A stretch of DNA of 8,162 bases from Streptomyces rubellomurinus (lineage in GTDB: Bacteria > Actinomycetota > Actinomycetes > Streptomycetales > Streptomycetaceae). The translations under genes were made by a program, and so were the position numbers. Of the stretch, positions 1 through 6,215 are shown piece by piece; the first letter of the stretch is position 1, and each line of letters starts with the position of its first letter. The notes beneath the pieces were generated by a model. It did not search any database, was not told the DNA's origin, and was given only the letters and a program-made list of their open reading frames with translations. Location: assembly GCF_000961885.1 (NCBI RefSeq), contig NZ_JZKH01000160.1, positions 1 to 8,162 on the forward strand, in the 5' to 3' direction.

Positions 1-2111
1 GCCCGGTCCCCGTCCGCGCGTGCGGCGGCCCCGGCGCCGGTACCGGCACCCACCCCCGCCCCGGCGGGCACGGCCACCAGCTCGCGCGCCCCGCGCCGCC
101 CGGACACCCCGGACGCCCCGGCGGCCCCGCCGGACCCGGCCACCCCGGACCCGGCCGACCGCCCGGCCCCGCCCGCCCCGCCGGACGCGGCCCCGGACGG
201 CTCCGGCATCCCGTCCGGCGCCTCCGCGAGCAGTTCCCGCGGAATGAGCACGACGGCCGTCGTCCCACCGTACGGCGAGGGCCGCAGGTGGACCCGGACG
301 CCGTGCCGCCGGGCGAGCCGGCTGACCACGAAGAGGCCCAGCCGGTCGGTGTCGGCGAGGTCGAACTCCTGCTCCACGGCGAGGCGTTCGTTGATCTCGG
401 CGAGCAGCTGCTCGCTCAGCCCGAGCCCGCGGTCGTCGATCTCCAGCGCGAAGCCGTGCGCCACGACCTCGCCCTGGACGGTGACTTGGGTGCTCGGCGG
501 GGAGAACACGGCGGCGTTCTCGACGAGTTCGGCGACCAGGTGGGTGATGTCGGCGACGGCGCTGCCGAGCAGCCCGGTGCCGGGGAACGGCCGGACGATC
601 ACCCGGGCGTAGTCCTCGACCTCGCCGACCGCCGCGCGCACCACGTCGACCATCCGGACGGGCTTGCGCCAGGCGCGCCCGGGCGAGCCGCCGGCCAGGA
701 TGATCAGGCCCTCGGCGTGGCGGCGCATGCGGGTGGTGAGGTGGTCGACCCTGAACAGGTCCTCCAGCTCGGCCGGGTCCTCGGTGCGGCGCTCCATGGT
801 GTCGAGCAGGGTGAGCTGGCGGTGCAGCAGCACCTGGCTGCGGCGGGCCAGGTTGACGAACACGGCGGAGACGCCGCGGCGCAGTTCGGCCTGTTCGACG
901 GCGGCCTGGACCGCCGTCCGCTGGACTTCGTTGAAGGCCTGGCCGACCTGCCCGATCTCGGCCTGCCCGAAGTGGAGTTCGGGCGCCTCGGCGGCCACGT
1001 CGACGGCCTCGCCGCGGCGCAGCCGGAGCATGACGGAGGGCAGCCGGGTGCTGGCGAGTTCGTTGGCGGCGTTGCGCAGGCCGATGAGTTCGCGGGCCAG
1101 GCCCCGGCCGATCCGGAAGGAGATCAGCACCGACAGCACGACGGCGACGAGGCCGACCGCCCCGGCGATGCCGGCGCGCAGCAGCGCGGAGACCGCGGCG
1201 GAGTGGCCGCGGTCGTCGAGGCCGGTGGCGATCCGGCCGTTGATCGCGGCCAGGTCGGCGAGGGAGCGGTCGGCGGTCTCGCGCCAGGTGCCGCCGGCGA
1301 GTGCCTGGGCGACCCGGTCGGGGCCGCCGGCGCCGACGAAGTCGGCTTCGGCGCGGGTGAGCGCGGACCAGGCGTCGCTGCCGCGCAGGGCGATGTAGTC
1401 GGACTGGTCGGCGGGGTCGAGCTCGGCGATGTAGACGGTGAACAGGGCCTGCTGGTTGTGCAGGGCGTCGAGGGCGACCTGGTACTGCTCGGCGGTGGGC
1501 CTGGCGGCCGCGGTGTGCAGGCCCTCCATCGCCGCGTCCTCCTGGGAGAGGTACTCGCGGGCGCGTTCGAGCTCGATCAGGATGGTGCCCTGGCGCGGGA
1601 GTTGGCCGCTCTGGCGGGCGACGTAGGCGGAGGCGAAGCCGAACACGGGCTTGACCAGGTCGCTGTACTGGCCGAGTGCGAACTCCCAGTTCAGCGCGGC
1701 GCGGCCGATCTGGGCGCGCAGCGGGCCGAGCTGGTCGGCGGCGGCGAGGACCTGCAGGTAGCGGCCGCGCTGGCTCGCGGAGAGCCGGCCGCCGGACTCG
1801 TCCTTCTTCTGCCGCAGCACGGCCAGGGCGCGGTCGGTGACGGCCCTGGCGTGTTCGAAGGCGTCCCGGGCGACGGGCGAGTTCGGGTCGGCGAGGCGCT
1901 GGACGGCGGTGCGGCGCTCGTCCTGGAGGGCGGCGGCGTACTGGTCGACCGGCGGGCCGAACTCCTTGTACGTACGGCTGATCTCCAGCTGGTTCCAGAC
2001 GTCGCCGGTGGTGGCGAGGGTCGCGTACACCCACAGGGCGGTGAGCGCGACGATGGGCACCAGGAGCAGCGCGATGATCTTCGCGCGGATCGAGCTGCTG
2101 CGCAGACGCAT
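1..2111 (-). CDS. NIT-domain sensor histidine kinase, CvnA-like (3' end off the window)
   Basis: This is a membrane sensor kinase; 703 codons are visible from the ATG at 2109-2111 and the stop lies beyond the left edge. A GAGGA sits 4 nt before the ATG. Seen in order: a first membrane helix at residues 12-31; an extracytoplasmic region of about 45-300 with the DERR element typical of nitrate/nitrite-sensing (NIT) domains; a second helix at about 305-332; a HAMP linker at about 333-390; and an ATPase domain at about 510-622. In the ATPase, the N-box Asn is N532 and the G1 box is D560-R-G562-L-G564. There is no standard HisKA H-box; the conserved stretch before the ATPase is DHLTTRMRRH, with H457 and H465 as the only nearby histidines. 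From about residue 625 the protein becomes a Gly/Ala/Ser/Pro tail built of imperfect 9-bp repeats. CvnA proteins of this architecture head conservons with a roadblock protein, a DUF742 protein and a GTPase, so those are expected further left (inference). The ligand is unknown. Confidence 0.9.
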   Translation of the reverse strand, partial: MRLRSSSIRAKIIALLLVPIVALTALWVYATLATTGDVWNQLEISRTYKEFGPPVDQYAAALQDERRTAVQRLADPNSPVARDAFEHARAVTDRALAVLRQKKDESGGRLSASQRGRYLQVLAAADQLGPLRAQIGRAALNWEFALGQYSDLVKPVFGFASAYVARQSGQLPRQGTILIELERAREYLSQEDAAMEGLHTAAARPTAEQYQVALDALHNQQALFTVYIAELDPADQSDYIALRGSDAWSALTRAEADFVGAGGPDRVAQALAGGTWRETADRSLADLAAINGRIATGLDDRGHSAAVSALLRAGIAGAVGLVAVVLSVLISFRIGRGLARELIGLRNAANELASTRLPSVMLRLRRGEAVDVAAEAPELHFGQAEIGQVGQAFNEVQRTAVQAAVEQAELRRGVSAVFVNLARRSQVLLHRQLTLLDTMERRTEDPAELEDLFRVDHLTTRMRRHAEGLIILAGGSPGRAWRKPVRMVDVVRAAVGEVEDYARVIVRPFPGTGLLGSAVADITHLVAELVENAAVFSPPSTQVTVQGEVVAHGFALEIDDRGLGLSEQLLAEINERLAVEQEFDLADTDRLGLFVVSRLARRHGVRVHLRPSPYGGTTAVVLIPRELLAEAPDGMPEPSGAASGGAGGAGRSAGSGVAGSGGAAGASGVSGRRGARELVAVPAGAGVGAGTGAGAAARADGDR

Positions 2112-2634
2112 GGAGTCCTCGGTCGGGAGTGTGCCAGGCGCGGGCTGGTCGGCGTGGGTCGTGCGTCGTCGGAGGGTGTCGTCGGAAGGCGTCGCCGGGA
2201 GGCGTCGTCGGAGCGGGCCCGGCCGGGGTCCGGCCGCAGGTCTGCGCGACTCTACTACGCCCTGACCACTCGTTCGAGGGTCGAATTCCCCCGCCCCGTC
2301 CGCGCGGCCTCCGCACCCCTCCCGGCTTGCCCCGGACACGTCAGGAAAGGGCCGCGTCCGCCACCGATTCGCGCCCGGATCGTCCGCCCACGCCCGATTT
2401 GCGACCCGGCTCGGCGCCACCACGGGCCTTCCCCTGATCTTCTCCGCGACGACACTTCCGGTGCGAATCGGTGCCGATCTCGTCGCGTCACCGTCACAAC
2501 CCTGGGCAGTGACAGGGCGATCCGATAGTTTCGCTGCACCCGCGCCGCCGCCCCCGTGCCGGGGCAGCCGGGGCGGGCCACCAGTCGCGCGCCGCGACGG
2601 GCGGGCGGGCCGCGAGAGGCGAACGGGGAGGACT
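2112..2634. other. Divergent intergenic region, kinase / acyl-CoA ligase
   Basis: No convincing gene lies in these 523 bp; all open frames here are extensions of shadow frames. The kinase-proximal part holds the 13-bp tandem repeats. A weak minus-strand promoter candidate has -10 TAGAGT at 2254-2249 with a poor -35 (TCGAAC, 2277-2272, 17-bp spacer); if used, the repeats would lie in a leader of about 130 nt. On the ligase side a -10-like GATAGT occurs at 2524-2529 without a matching -35. Two short dyads precede it: ATCGG-tg-CCGAT at 2467-2478 and GTCAC-(11 nt)-GTGAC at 2493-2513. Either could be an operator, but neither is long enough to be persuasive. Confidence 0.5.
2165..2216. repeat. Four tandem 13-bp repeats upstream of the kinase gene
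   Basis: Copies start at 2165, 2178, 2191 and 2204 with an exact 13-bp period. The first two read GTCGTCGGAGGGT and GTCGTCGGAAGGC; the third is GTCGCCGGGAGGC and the fourth GTCGTCGGAGCGG. They end 54 bp before the kinase ATG. A 13-bp period is not codon-sized and is not an exact helical turn, so neither a coding origin nor a simple phased operator is obvious. They could be a slippage product, iterated protein sites or an RNA element in the leader. Confidence 0.75.
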
Positions 2635-4461
2635 GTGCGCGAGTTCAGCACTCCCGCCCTTCCCGGGCCCCCGGCCACCGGAGGAGTCGCCGACTCCGTG
2701 TACGACACCGCCGAGCGCACCCCCGAGCTCGTCCAGCTCTCCCGCCAGGGCCCGGACGGACACTGGCACGACGTCACCGCCCGCCGCTTCCGGGACGAGG
2801 TGCTGGCACTCGCCAAGGGCCTGCTCACCCGCGGCGTGCGCTACGGCGACCGGGTCGCCCTGATGTCCCGCACCCGCTACGAGTGGACGCTCTTCGACTA
2901 CGCGCTCTGGTCGATCGGCGCCGTCTCCGTGCCGATCTACCCGACCTCGGCGCCCGACCAGGTGCGCTGGATCCTCGCCGAGACCCAGGCGGTGGCCTGC
3001 CTGGTCGAGGACGAGGACGGCGCGATGACCGTCGGCGCCGTCTGCGACGCGCTGCCCGACCTGTCCGGCATCTGGCAGCTCGACCACGGGTGCGTCGCCG
3101 CGATCACCGAGGACGGCCACGGCGTCCCCGACTCCCTGGTGCACCGCCAGCGGCTCGGCGTCACCGCCGAGAACATCGCCACCGTCGTCTACACCTCCGG
3201 CACCACCGGCCGCCCCAAGGGCTGCCTGATCACCCACGGCAACCTCGCCGCCGAGGCCGGCGCCATGCTCGGCGGCTGGTGCGACGTCCTGCACGACACC
3301 GGCGGCGAACAGCCCGCCACCCTGCTCTTCCTGCCACTGACCCACGTGTACGCGCGGGCCGTGCAGATCGCCTCGATCCGCGGCGGCCTGCGGATCGGCC
3401 ACCTGCCGCAGGTGTCCACCGACGCGATGCTGCCCGCCCTGGCGGTCTTCCGGCCGACCTTCCTGCTCACCGTCCCGTACATCCTGGAGAAGCTCCTCCA
3501 GCAGGCCCGGCAGGCCGCCGAGAACGCCGGGCGCGGCGAACTCTTCGAACAGGCCCGGCAGGTGGCCGTCGACTGGGCCACCGCCAAGGAGCAGAAGGCC
3601 TTCGGGCGCGGCCCCGGGCCCGGCGCGGGCCTGCGGCTGCGCCACATCGCCTACGACCGCGCCGTCTACCAGAAGCTGCGCGGCGTGCTCGGCGGCCGGA
3701 TCCGCACCGTGCTGTGCGGCGGGTCCTCGCTGCGGCGCGAGCTGGCGCTGTTCTTCACCGGCGCCGGCCTGCAGCTGTACGAGGGGTACGGGCTGACCGA
3801 GACCTCGGGCGCGATGGTCGCCAACCCGGCCGGGCGGCAGAAGCTCGGCACCGTCGGGCAGCCGCTCGCGGGCTGCACGGTGGCGCTGGCCGACGACGGC
3901 GAGGTGTGGCTGCGCGGCCCCACGGTCTTCGGCGGCTACCTCAACCATCCGCAGTGCACGGCCGACGCGCTGGTGGACGGCTGGTTCGCCACCGGCGACC
4001 TGGGCCGCCTCGACCAGGACGGCTACCTCAGCATCACCGGCCGCAAGAAGGACCTGATCGTCACCAGCAACGGCAAGAACCTCGCCCCGGCGGCGCTGGA
4101 GGAACGCGTCCAGGCGCACCCGCTGGTCTCCCAGTGCCTGGTGGTGGGCGACGACCGGCCGTACGTGGGCGCGCTGATCACGCTCGACCCGAGCGCGCTG
4201 GCGCACTGGCTCAAGTCGCACGGGCGGGAGCAGCTGGACACCTGGTCGGTGCTCGCGGACGAGCAGCTGCACGTGGAGATCCAGCGGGCGGTGGCGGCGG
4301 CGAACGCGGCGGTGTCCCGGGCCGAGTCGATCCGCGCGTTCCGGCTGCTGCCACGGGAGTTCAGCCAGGAGCAGGGGCTGCTGACGCCCTCGCTGAAGCT
4401 GCGGCGCGCGGCGATCACCAGGCACCACGCGCAGGACATCGAGGAACTGTACGCGCCCTGA
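2635..4461 (+). CDS. fadD: Long-chain fatty acid--CoA ligase (AMP-forming), FadD15 type
   Basis: The 608-residue product activates fatty acids to acyl-CoA through an acyl-adenylate, in the cytoplasm. Visible motifs: the ATP-binding loop TSGTTGRPKG at 187-196; the adenylate-binding YEGYGLTET at 382-390; TGD at 453-455; the hinge-region GRKKD at 469-473; and a C-terminal TPSLKLRR whose K588 is the likely catalytic lysine of the mobile C-terminal domain. The N-terminus (VREFSTPAL) and whole length match my recollection of mycobacterial FadD15, which fixes the GTG start at 2635. A GGGGAGGA at 2625-2632 precedes it; the spacing is only about 3 nt after GGAGG, tighter than usual. An in-frame extension back to 2461 exists but has no homology. 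No signal peptide or membrane helix is seen. Domain completeness makes an active enzyme likely; chain-length preference cannot be read from sequence. The gene stands alone, divergent from the kinase. Confidence 0.95.
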   Translation: MREFSTPALPGPPATGGVADSVYDTAERTPELVQLSRQGPDGHWHDVTARRFRDEVLALAKGLLTRGVRYGDRVALMSRTRYEWTLFDYALWSIGAVSVPIYPTSAPDQVRWILAETQAVACLVEDEDGAMTVGAVCDALPDLSGIWQLDHGCVAAITEDGHGVPDSLVHRQRLGVTAENIATVVYTSGTTGRPKGCLITHGNLAAEAGAMLGGWCDVLHDTGGEQPATLLFLPLTHVYARAVQIASIRGGLRIGHLPQVSTDAMLPALAVFRPTFLLTVPYILEKLLQQARQAAENAGRGELFEQARQVAVDWATAKEQKAFGRGPGPGAGLRLRHIAYDRAVYQKLRGVLGGRIRTVLCGGSSLRRELALFFTGAGLQLYEGYGLTETSGAMVANPAGRQKLGTVGQPLAGCTVALADDGEVWLRGPTVFGGYLNHPQCTADALVDGWFATGDLGRLDQDGYLSITGRKKDLIVTSNGKNLAPAALEERVQAHPLVSQCLVVGDDRPYVGALITLDPSALAHWLKSHGREQLDTWSVLADEQLHVEIQRAVAAANAAVSRAESIRAFRLLPREFSQEQGLLTPSLKLRRAAITRHHAQDIEELYAP

Positions 4462-4479
4462 CGGTTCGTCTGCGACCGT
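4461..4479 (+). terminator. Weak hairpin at the ligase stop codon
   Basis: ACGGT (4461-4465) and ACCGT (4475-4479) can pair. Two further C-G pairs form inside with a one-base bulge, leaving a TCTG loop. It begins at the last base of the stop codon. There is no T-run and the stem is short, so it may be only a partial terminator. A second small dyad, CGGCGG-ttcac-CCGCCG at 4551-4567, lies just before the next promoter and is an alternative. Confidence 0.3.
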
Positions 4480-4572
4480 GTGGTGTACGGAGGTTGGATC
4501 GGCGGCGGGCACATCGGTCGGCGGCCGGCGGGGTGCGGGGCGGCAGTTCGCGGCGGTTCACCCGCCGTTCCC

Positions 4573-4601
4573 TTGACGGGCCGATTGGTCCAGTCCATTG
4601 T
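4573..4601 (+). promoter_or_regulatory. Candidate sigma70-like promoter of the deacetylase gene
   Basis: TTGACG at 4573-4578 is followed after 17 bp by CATTGT at 4596-4601. The -35 is one base off consensus, the spacer is ideal and the -10 keeps A2, T3 and T6. It stands in a locally AT-richer patch between a 6-bp dyad (4551-4567) and the structured leader. Transcription would begin near 4608, giving a leader of about 120 nt before the GTG at 4729. Confidence 0.45.
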
Positions 4602-4635
4602 TTCTGTTCGGTCCGCGTGCGGGCGCACCACCCAC

Positions 4636-4703
4636 CGCTCCCGCCCCTCCGGGAGCGCCCGGTTCCACGGCTCTTTCACCCTCCCGCCCTCCCCACGGGC
4701 GGG
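4636..4703 (+). other. Two hairpins in the deacetylase leader
   Basis: The first is CGCTCCCG / CGGGAGCG (4636-4643 with 4650-4657, 6-nt loop). The second is CCCGCCC / GGGCGGG (4683-4689 with 4697-4703, 7-nt loop). Both stems are perfect. The second ends 13 nt before the AGGAG at 4717-4721. They could protect the mRNA or affect ribosome access; neither is followed by a T-run, so termination is not the obvious role. Confidence 0.5.
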
Positions 4704-4728
4704 TTCCCCCACCCGCAGGAGTCCTCAC

Positions 4729-5895
4729 GTGTCCATGTCCACGCGCCTGTCCGCGCTGGCCGCCTCCGTCACCCTCCTCACCGGCCTGACCGGCCTCACC
4801 GCCCCGGCGGCCTCCGCCGACCAGCCGCCCGCGTCCGCGCCCGCGCCCGCGCCCGCGCCCGCCGGCGGCCCGGTCGTCAACCTGGCCACCAACCCGGGCT
4901 TCGAACTGCCCGCACCGAACCTGGCCGACTGGGGCAGCATCCCGGGCTGGACCTGCACCGGCGGCCCCGCCGAGGCCGCCGTCACCACCGCCGCCCCGCA
5001 CACCGGCACCTCCGCCCTCACCGTCACCCCGGCCGGCGCCGACTCCACCGGCGAGTGCGCGCAGACCGTCGCCGTCCAGCCGAACACCACCTACACCGCC
5101 TCGGCCTGGGTGCGCGGCAGCTTCGTCCACCTCGGCGCCACCGGCACCGGCAACGACGTCGCCCCCGCCTGGACGGAGACCACCGGCGGCGGCTGGCAGC
5201 AGCTCACCACCCGCTTCACCACCGGCCCGAACGCCCGCAGCATCCGGCTGTACGTCCACGGCTGGTACCAGCAGGGCCCGTTCTCCGTCGACGACGTCCA
5301 CGTCGACGGCCCCGCGCCCGCCCCCGCCGTCCAGGCCGGCAGCGTGCCGACGACCGACAAGGTCGTCTTCTTCACCGTCGACGACGGCTGGCAGCGCACC
5401 CCCGAGGCGGAGAAGTTCATCGCCGACCACCACCTGCCGATCACCGCGTTCCCGCTGCCGATGCCGGCCGGCACCGACCCGGGCTTCTTCCAGCGCGTCA
5501 CCGCCGTGCCCGGCTCCTCCGTCCAGGACCACAGCGTCTCGCACGCCGACCTCAGCAAGCTGCCGCTGGCACAGCAGCAGGTCGAGATCTGCGACGCCCG
5601 CGACGCGATGACCCGCCTCTTCGGTACCGCGCCCGTGCTGTTCCGCCCGCCGTCCTTCGCCTGGAACGCCGACACCCTGCAGGCCGCCGCCAACTGCGGC
5701 ATCCGGACCGTGCTCACCGCCGACGCCGACTTCAGCTGGGGCGCCGCCAACATCTGGCACCCTGGCCCGCTGCAGCCCGGCGACGTGGTGCTGATGCACT
5801 GGAGCGACACCCTCGCCACCGACCTCCAGCGCGCCCTCGCCGCCGCCGACGCGGCCGGGCTCAAGCCCGCCGGGGTCGTCGACTACCTGCACTGA
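4729..5895 (+). CDS. Secreted CBM-linked polysaccharide deacetylase (divergent CE4)
   Basis: A 388-residue exported protein. The GTG start at 4729 has AGGAG 7 nt upstream; an in-frame ATG at 4735 is a poorer alternative. Residues 1-30 form a signal peptide with a likely ASA|D cleavage at 30/31 and only one positive charge. An Ala-Pro linker at 37-44 leads to a beta-rich carbohydrate-binding module at about 50-202 (NLATNPGFE to SVDDVHVDG) resembling the CBM_4_9-type modules of Streptomyces chitinases. The deacetylase domain spans about 212-388. Its metal/catalytic residues are present: D218-D219 in TVDDGW, H268 and H272 in HSVSH, R306 in FRPPS and H357 in VLMH. Such enzymes remove N- or O-acetyl groups from chitin, peptidoglycan or xylan; the CBM suggests an insoluble polymer, perhaps chitin (inference). 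Departures from the usual pattern are TVDDGW for TFDDGP and RPPSF for RPPxG. It appears to be transcribed alone. Confidence 0.88.
   Translation: MSMSTRLSALAASVTLLTGLTGLTAPAASADQPPASAPAPAPAPAGGPVVNLATNPGFELPAPNLADWGSIPGWTCTGGPAEAAVTTAAPHTGTSALTVTPAGADSTGECAQTVAVQPNTTYTASAWVRGSFVHLGATGTGNDVAPAWTETTGGGWQQLTTRFTTGPNARSIRLYVHGWYQQGPFSVDDVHVDGPAPAPAVQAGSVPTTDKVVFFTVDDGWQRTPEAEKFIADHHLPITAFPLPMPAGTDPGFFQRVTAVPGSSVQDHSVSHADLSKLPLAQQQVEICDARDAMTRLFGTAPVLFRPPSFAWNADTLQAAANCGIRTVLTADADFSWGAANIWHPGPLQPGDVVLMHWSDTLATDLQRALAAADAAGLKPAGVVDYLH
4837..4860 (+). repeat. Hexamer repeat coding the Ala-Pro linker
   Basis: GCGCCC is repeated four times without change, giving four Ala-Pro pairs between the signal peptide and the binding module. 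A near copy, GCGTCC, precedes it at 4831. The linker length is therefore likely to vary between strains by slippage without breaking the frame. Confidence 0.8.
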
Positions 5896-5930
5896 CACCG
5901 CCGTCCGGGCCGGCCGGGTTCTCCGGGGCG

Positions 5931-5990
5931 GCCGAGCCGGGGAGCGCTCCGCGGTGATCCACCGCGTTGACAGAGCGCCCCCGGCCCGGC
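5931..5990 (+). terminator. 60-nt nested inverted repeat, likely deacetylase terminator
   Basis: The outer stem pairs 5936-5949 (GCCGGGGAGCGCTC) with 5973-5985 (GAGCGCCCCCGGC), 13 pairs with one bulged A. It continues outward for four more pairs (5931-5934 with 5987-5990) after one A/C mismatch. Inside sits a second perfect hairpin, GCGGTG-atc-CACCGC (5951-5965). Only TTT follows at 5991-5993. It lies 35 bp after the deacetylase stop, and long GC-rich stems with little or no U-tract are common terminators in Streptomyces. The right half also carries a promoter-like element. Confidence 0.6.
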
Positions 5991-5996
5991 TTTCAT
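5967..5996 (+). promoter_or_regulatory. Candidate promoter inside the inverted repeat
   Basis: TTGACA at 5967-5972 is a perfect -35. After an 18-bp spacer, TTTCAT at 5991-5996 matches four of six -10 positions. The -35 lies in the unpaired segment between the inner hairpin and the right outer arm, and the right arm is the spacer. It would serve the reductase-hemerythrin gene with a leader of roughly 210 nt. The 18-bp spacer and non-standard -10 keep this tentative. Confidence 0.4.
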
Positions 5997-6215
5997 GGGC
6001 GCGTGCAGCGCGGCGTCGGCCACAGAGCAGTGGGCCGGCCGGCGGCCGAGCGAGCACCTGAGAACGCCAAGGGACGATGCGCGATGAGTACCTTCTCCGC
6101 TGCCCTGATCTGACCCCGGCGGCCACCGCGGTGCCCGCCCGTCCATCCGTACGTACGCGCTGCCCGCGTGTGGCCGCGACTCCCCGAACCCTTCCGGAGA
6201 CTCCACCACACACGC

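Larger units (their letters stand above)
5896..6215 (+). other. Spacer and presumed leader before the reductase-hemerythrin gene
   Basis: About 320 bp without a convincing gene. It starts with the deacetylase terminator and overlapping promoter (5931-5996). The remaining part, to 6215, would be a leader of about 210 nt if that promoter is used. It contains a 9-codon open frame, ATG at 6084 to TGA at 6111-6113 (MSTFSAALI), with AAGGGA at 6069-6074 nine bases before it, and a perfect 10-bp palindrome CGTACGTACG at about 6148-6157. Neither has a demonstrated role. Confidence 0.45.

Noticed and set aside
288..2528. 746-codon plus-strand open frame
   Set aside because: It is antisense to the kinase, whose domains are clear. 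The translation is low-complexity (Gly, Ala, Asp, Val rich) with no recognisable domain, as expected from a third-position GC shadow.
2491..2529. Complete sigma70 promoter for the ligase
   Set aside because: GATAGT at 2524-2529 is a fair -10, but no -35 lies 16-19 bp upstream; GTGACA at 2509-2514 is only 9 bp away.
2255..2581. Possible small minus-strand gene in the intergenic region
   Set aside because: Its translation is Arg/Gly-rich, it overlaps the presumed promoters and the start of it has no convincing ribosome site.
2494..4512. 672-codon minus-strand open frame
   Set aside because: Antisense to the acyl-CoA ligase; compositionally a shadow without motifs.
2556..5957. 1133-codon plus-strand open frame
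   Set aside because: It is an Arg/Pro-rich shadow running through both the ligase and deacetylase genes, which have full homology in other frames.
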